A stretch of DNA of 48,542 nt. Origin: CAZEJK01 sp964512045. Its GTDB lineage: Bacteria; Acidobacteriota; Thermoanaerobaculia; Thermoanaerobaculales; Sulfomarinibacteraceae. The position numbers and the translations under genes are program-made. The notes beneath the pieces are model-generated. The model searched no databases. It was not told the origin of the DNA and saw only the letters and a program-made list of their open reading frames with translations. Below, piece after piece: positions 47,518-48,542 of the stretch. Positions within the stretch are counted from its first letter, which is position 1, and the number at the start of each line of letters is the position of its first letter. The stretch is from assembly GCA_964512045.1 (NCBI GenBank), contig CAZEJK010000010.1:1-48542 (forward strand). The letters are read 5' to 3'.

Positions 47518-48542
47518 ATGATCCAACCGACCCGCATCACCGTCGGCAGCGAGCAGCTCACCCTCGCCGAGGTCTACCACCACGGCACCTCGTACGTGGC
47601 ACGCTTCCAGCTGAGCGGAGGCATCTGGCGCCAACGTCCACCGTTGTACACACGCTACCCGGACGCTCCAACCGTGGCGTTACCCCCGGCCTCCTCCACA
47701 GACGGACCACCAGCGCTCGAGGCGTGTCGCCAGTGGCATACCCCGGCTCGTCGGCTCGGACACACGCCGATCGATCTCGCAACCCTCGCCTCGCTGCTTC
47801 ACTACAGCCAGGGGATCAGCGGGACGCTGCAGGTGGGCGGAGGTCGCGTGCAGCTCCGCACGGCGCCGTCCGCAGGCGCGCTTTACCCGGTGGATCTGTT
47901 TGTGGCGGTCCGTCGAGTCGACGGTCTCGAGCCCGGTCTGTACCACTACCAGGTCGCGGATCATACTCTCGAGCGGCTTGCGACCAGCGACTCAGGCCCG
48001 GACCTCGAGACGATGTCCGCGTCACCACATCTGGTCCGAGACGCGCCGGCCACGGTGCTCGTGGCCGTCTGCTTCGGGCGCAGCGGCGCCAAGTACCGTG
48101 AGCGGTGCTACCGGTACGTGAACATGGACGCTGGTCACGCCGCAGGCAACCTCGGTGTGGCCGCGCAGGCACTTGGCCTCGCCGCACCGCTGATCAGCCG
48201 ATTCGCTGACGGTCCAGTCAACGCTCTCATCGGTCTCGACCCGAGGGAGCTGGCGGTGCTCGCACTGACTCCGGTCGGTTCACCGGCAGACAGTCTCGAC
48301 TCGCCGCCAGAACCCGAACCGCTGTTCAATCTGGATCCGCAGCTCACACCTCCCACGTCGGATAACTTTCTCGAGCTGATCCATGACGGCACGTCCCTCG
48401 TCCACAGAAGAAAGACCGAAACTGAACCGTTGGAACGGGATATCCCTCTATCTGAAGCGCCTTCCATCGATCTTCCAGAGCCGCGAGCCGGCGATCCGAT
48501 CCTTCCTGTCATTCAGCGACGCCGGTCGCACCGGCAGTTCGG
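47518..48542 (+). CDS. SagB-type nitroreductase/dehydrogenase, cut by the window edge
   Basis: 341 codons from the ATG at 47518, open to the right edge. The first domain (about 60-245) is of the SagB/ThcOx nitroreductase type: LLHYSQGISG, LRTAPSAGALYPVDLF, LEPGLYHYQVADHTLERL, and MDAGHAAGNLGVAAQALGLAA. These bind FMN. The last visible residues, PVIQRRRSHRQFG, look like the beginning of a second nitroreductase domain, so a tandem protein is likely. Stand-alone SagB relatives oxidise azolines in peptide natural products, but many have unknown roles. Partner genes lie outside the window. No clear ribosome binding site is visible at this ATG. Confidence 0.83.
   Translation, partial: MIQPTRITVGSEQLTLAEVYHHGTSYVARFQLSGGIWRQRPPLYTRYPDAPTVALPPASSTDGPPALEACRQWHTPARRLGHTPIDLATLASLLHYSQGISGTLQVGGGRVQLRTAPSAGALYPVDLFVAVRRVDGLEPGLYHYQVADHTLERLATSDSGPDLETMSASPHLVRDAPATVLVAVCFGRSGAKYRERCYRYVNMDAGHAAGNLGVAAQALGLAAPLISRFADGPVNALIGLDPRELAVLALTPVGSPADSLDSPPEPEPLFNLDPQLTPPTSDNFLELIHDGTSLVHRRKTETEPLERDIPLSEAPSIDLPEPRAGDPILPVIQRRRSHRQF

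Overview
The window is GC-rich (roughly two thirds G+C by eye), densely coded on both strands, and reads as the chromosome of an aerobic Gram-negative bacterium. Two TonB-dependent receptors with N-terminal carboxypeptidase-like domains, a dockerin-bearing secreted beta-propeller, an IPTL-CTERM protein and a microcompartment locus together suggest Acidobacteriota (Thermoanaerobaculia-like). That placement is inference; no rRNA or marker tree is available. I saw no tRNA, rRNA, CRISPR array, insertion sequence or prophage.

Layout. 1-2.9 kb: UDP-GlcNAc 2-epimerase and a membrane GT2 glycosyltransferase (minus strand), with a possible partial gene at the left edge. 3.1-8.9 kb (plus): a bacterial microcompartment (BMC) operon of the sugar-phosphate-utilising kind: winged-helix regulator, RpiB-DeoC fusion enzyme, BMC-T, BMC-H, BMC-P, acylating aldehyde dehydrogenase, second BMC-T, two more BMC-P. 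Predicted flow: pentose phosphate/deoxyribose 5-phosphate to glyceraldehyde 3-phosphate plus acetaldehyde, then acetyl-CoA inside the shell. 9.2-12.2 kb: long-chain acyl-CoA synthetase, EamA transporter and a small membrane protein behind a promoter with two identical-arm palindromes. 12.3-15 kb: promoter, TPP riboswitch and a TonB-dependent receptor, predicted to import thiamine or a precursor. 15-20 kb: PflX-like radical SAM protein, YIP1 and DUF2752 membrane proteins, amidase, ApaG, a periplasmic MsrB-MsrA fusion.

19.9-20.9 kb: two unrecognised small proteins that share PLD-type motifs repeated about every 20 residues. 21-30.6 kb (minus): a compact operon of TetR regulator, Oar-like receptor, FabG-like SDR, KAS III-like protein lacking the usual His and Asn, three alpha/beta hydrolases and an AMP-forming acyl-CoA ligase; I cannot match it to a described pathway. 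30.8-36.2 kb: B3/4-domain protein, histone-deacetylase-family protein, secreted C1-type cysteine peptidase, DUF167 protein, terminator, IPTL-CTERM protein, serine acetyltransferase. 36.3-48.5 kb: lytic transglycosylase with two solute-binding domains, large membrane-anchored hydrolase with an acidic insert, methyltransferase, dockerin beta-propeller with overlapping membrane-protein gene, DEAD-box helicase with a DbpA-type tail, and a SagB-type nitroreductase cut by the right edge.

Best candidates for undescribed biology: the RpiB-DeoC fusion with altered RpiB active site and internal targeting-like helix; the receptor-KAS III-ligase-hydrolase operon; and the PLD-repeat small proteins.
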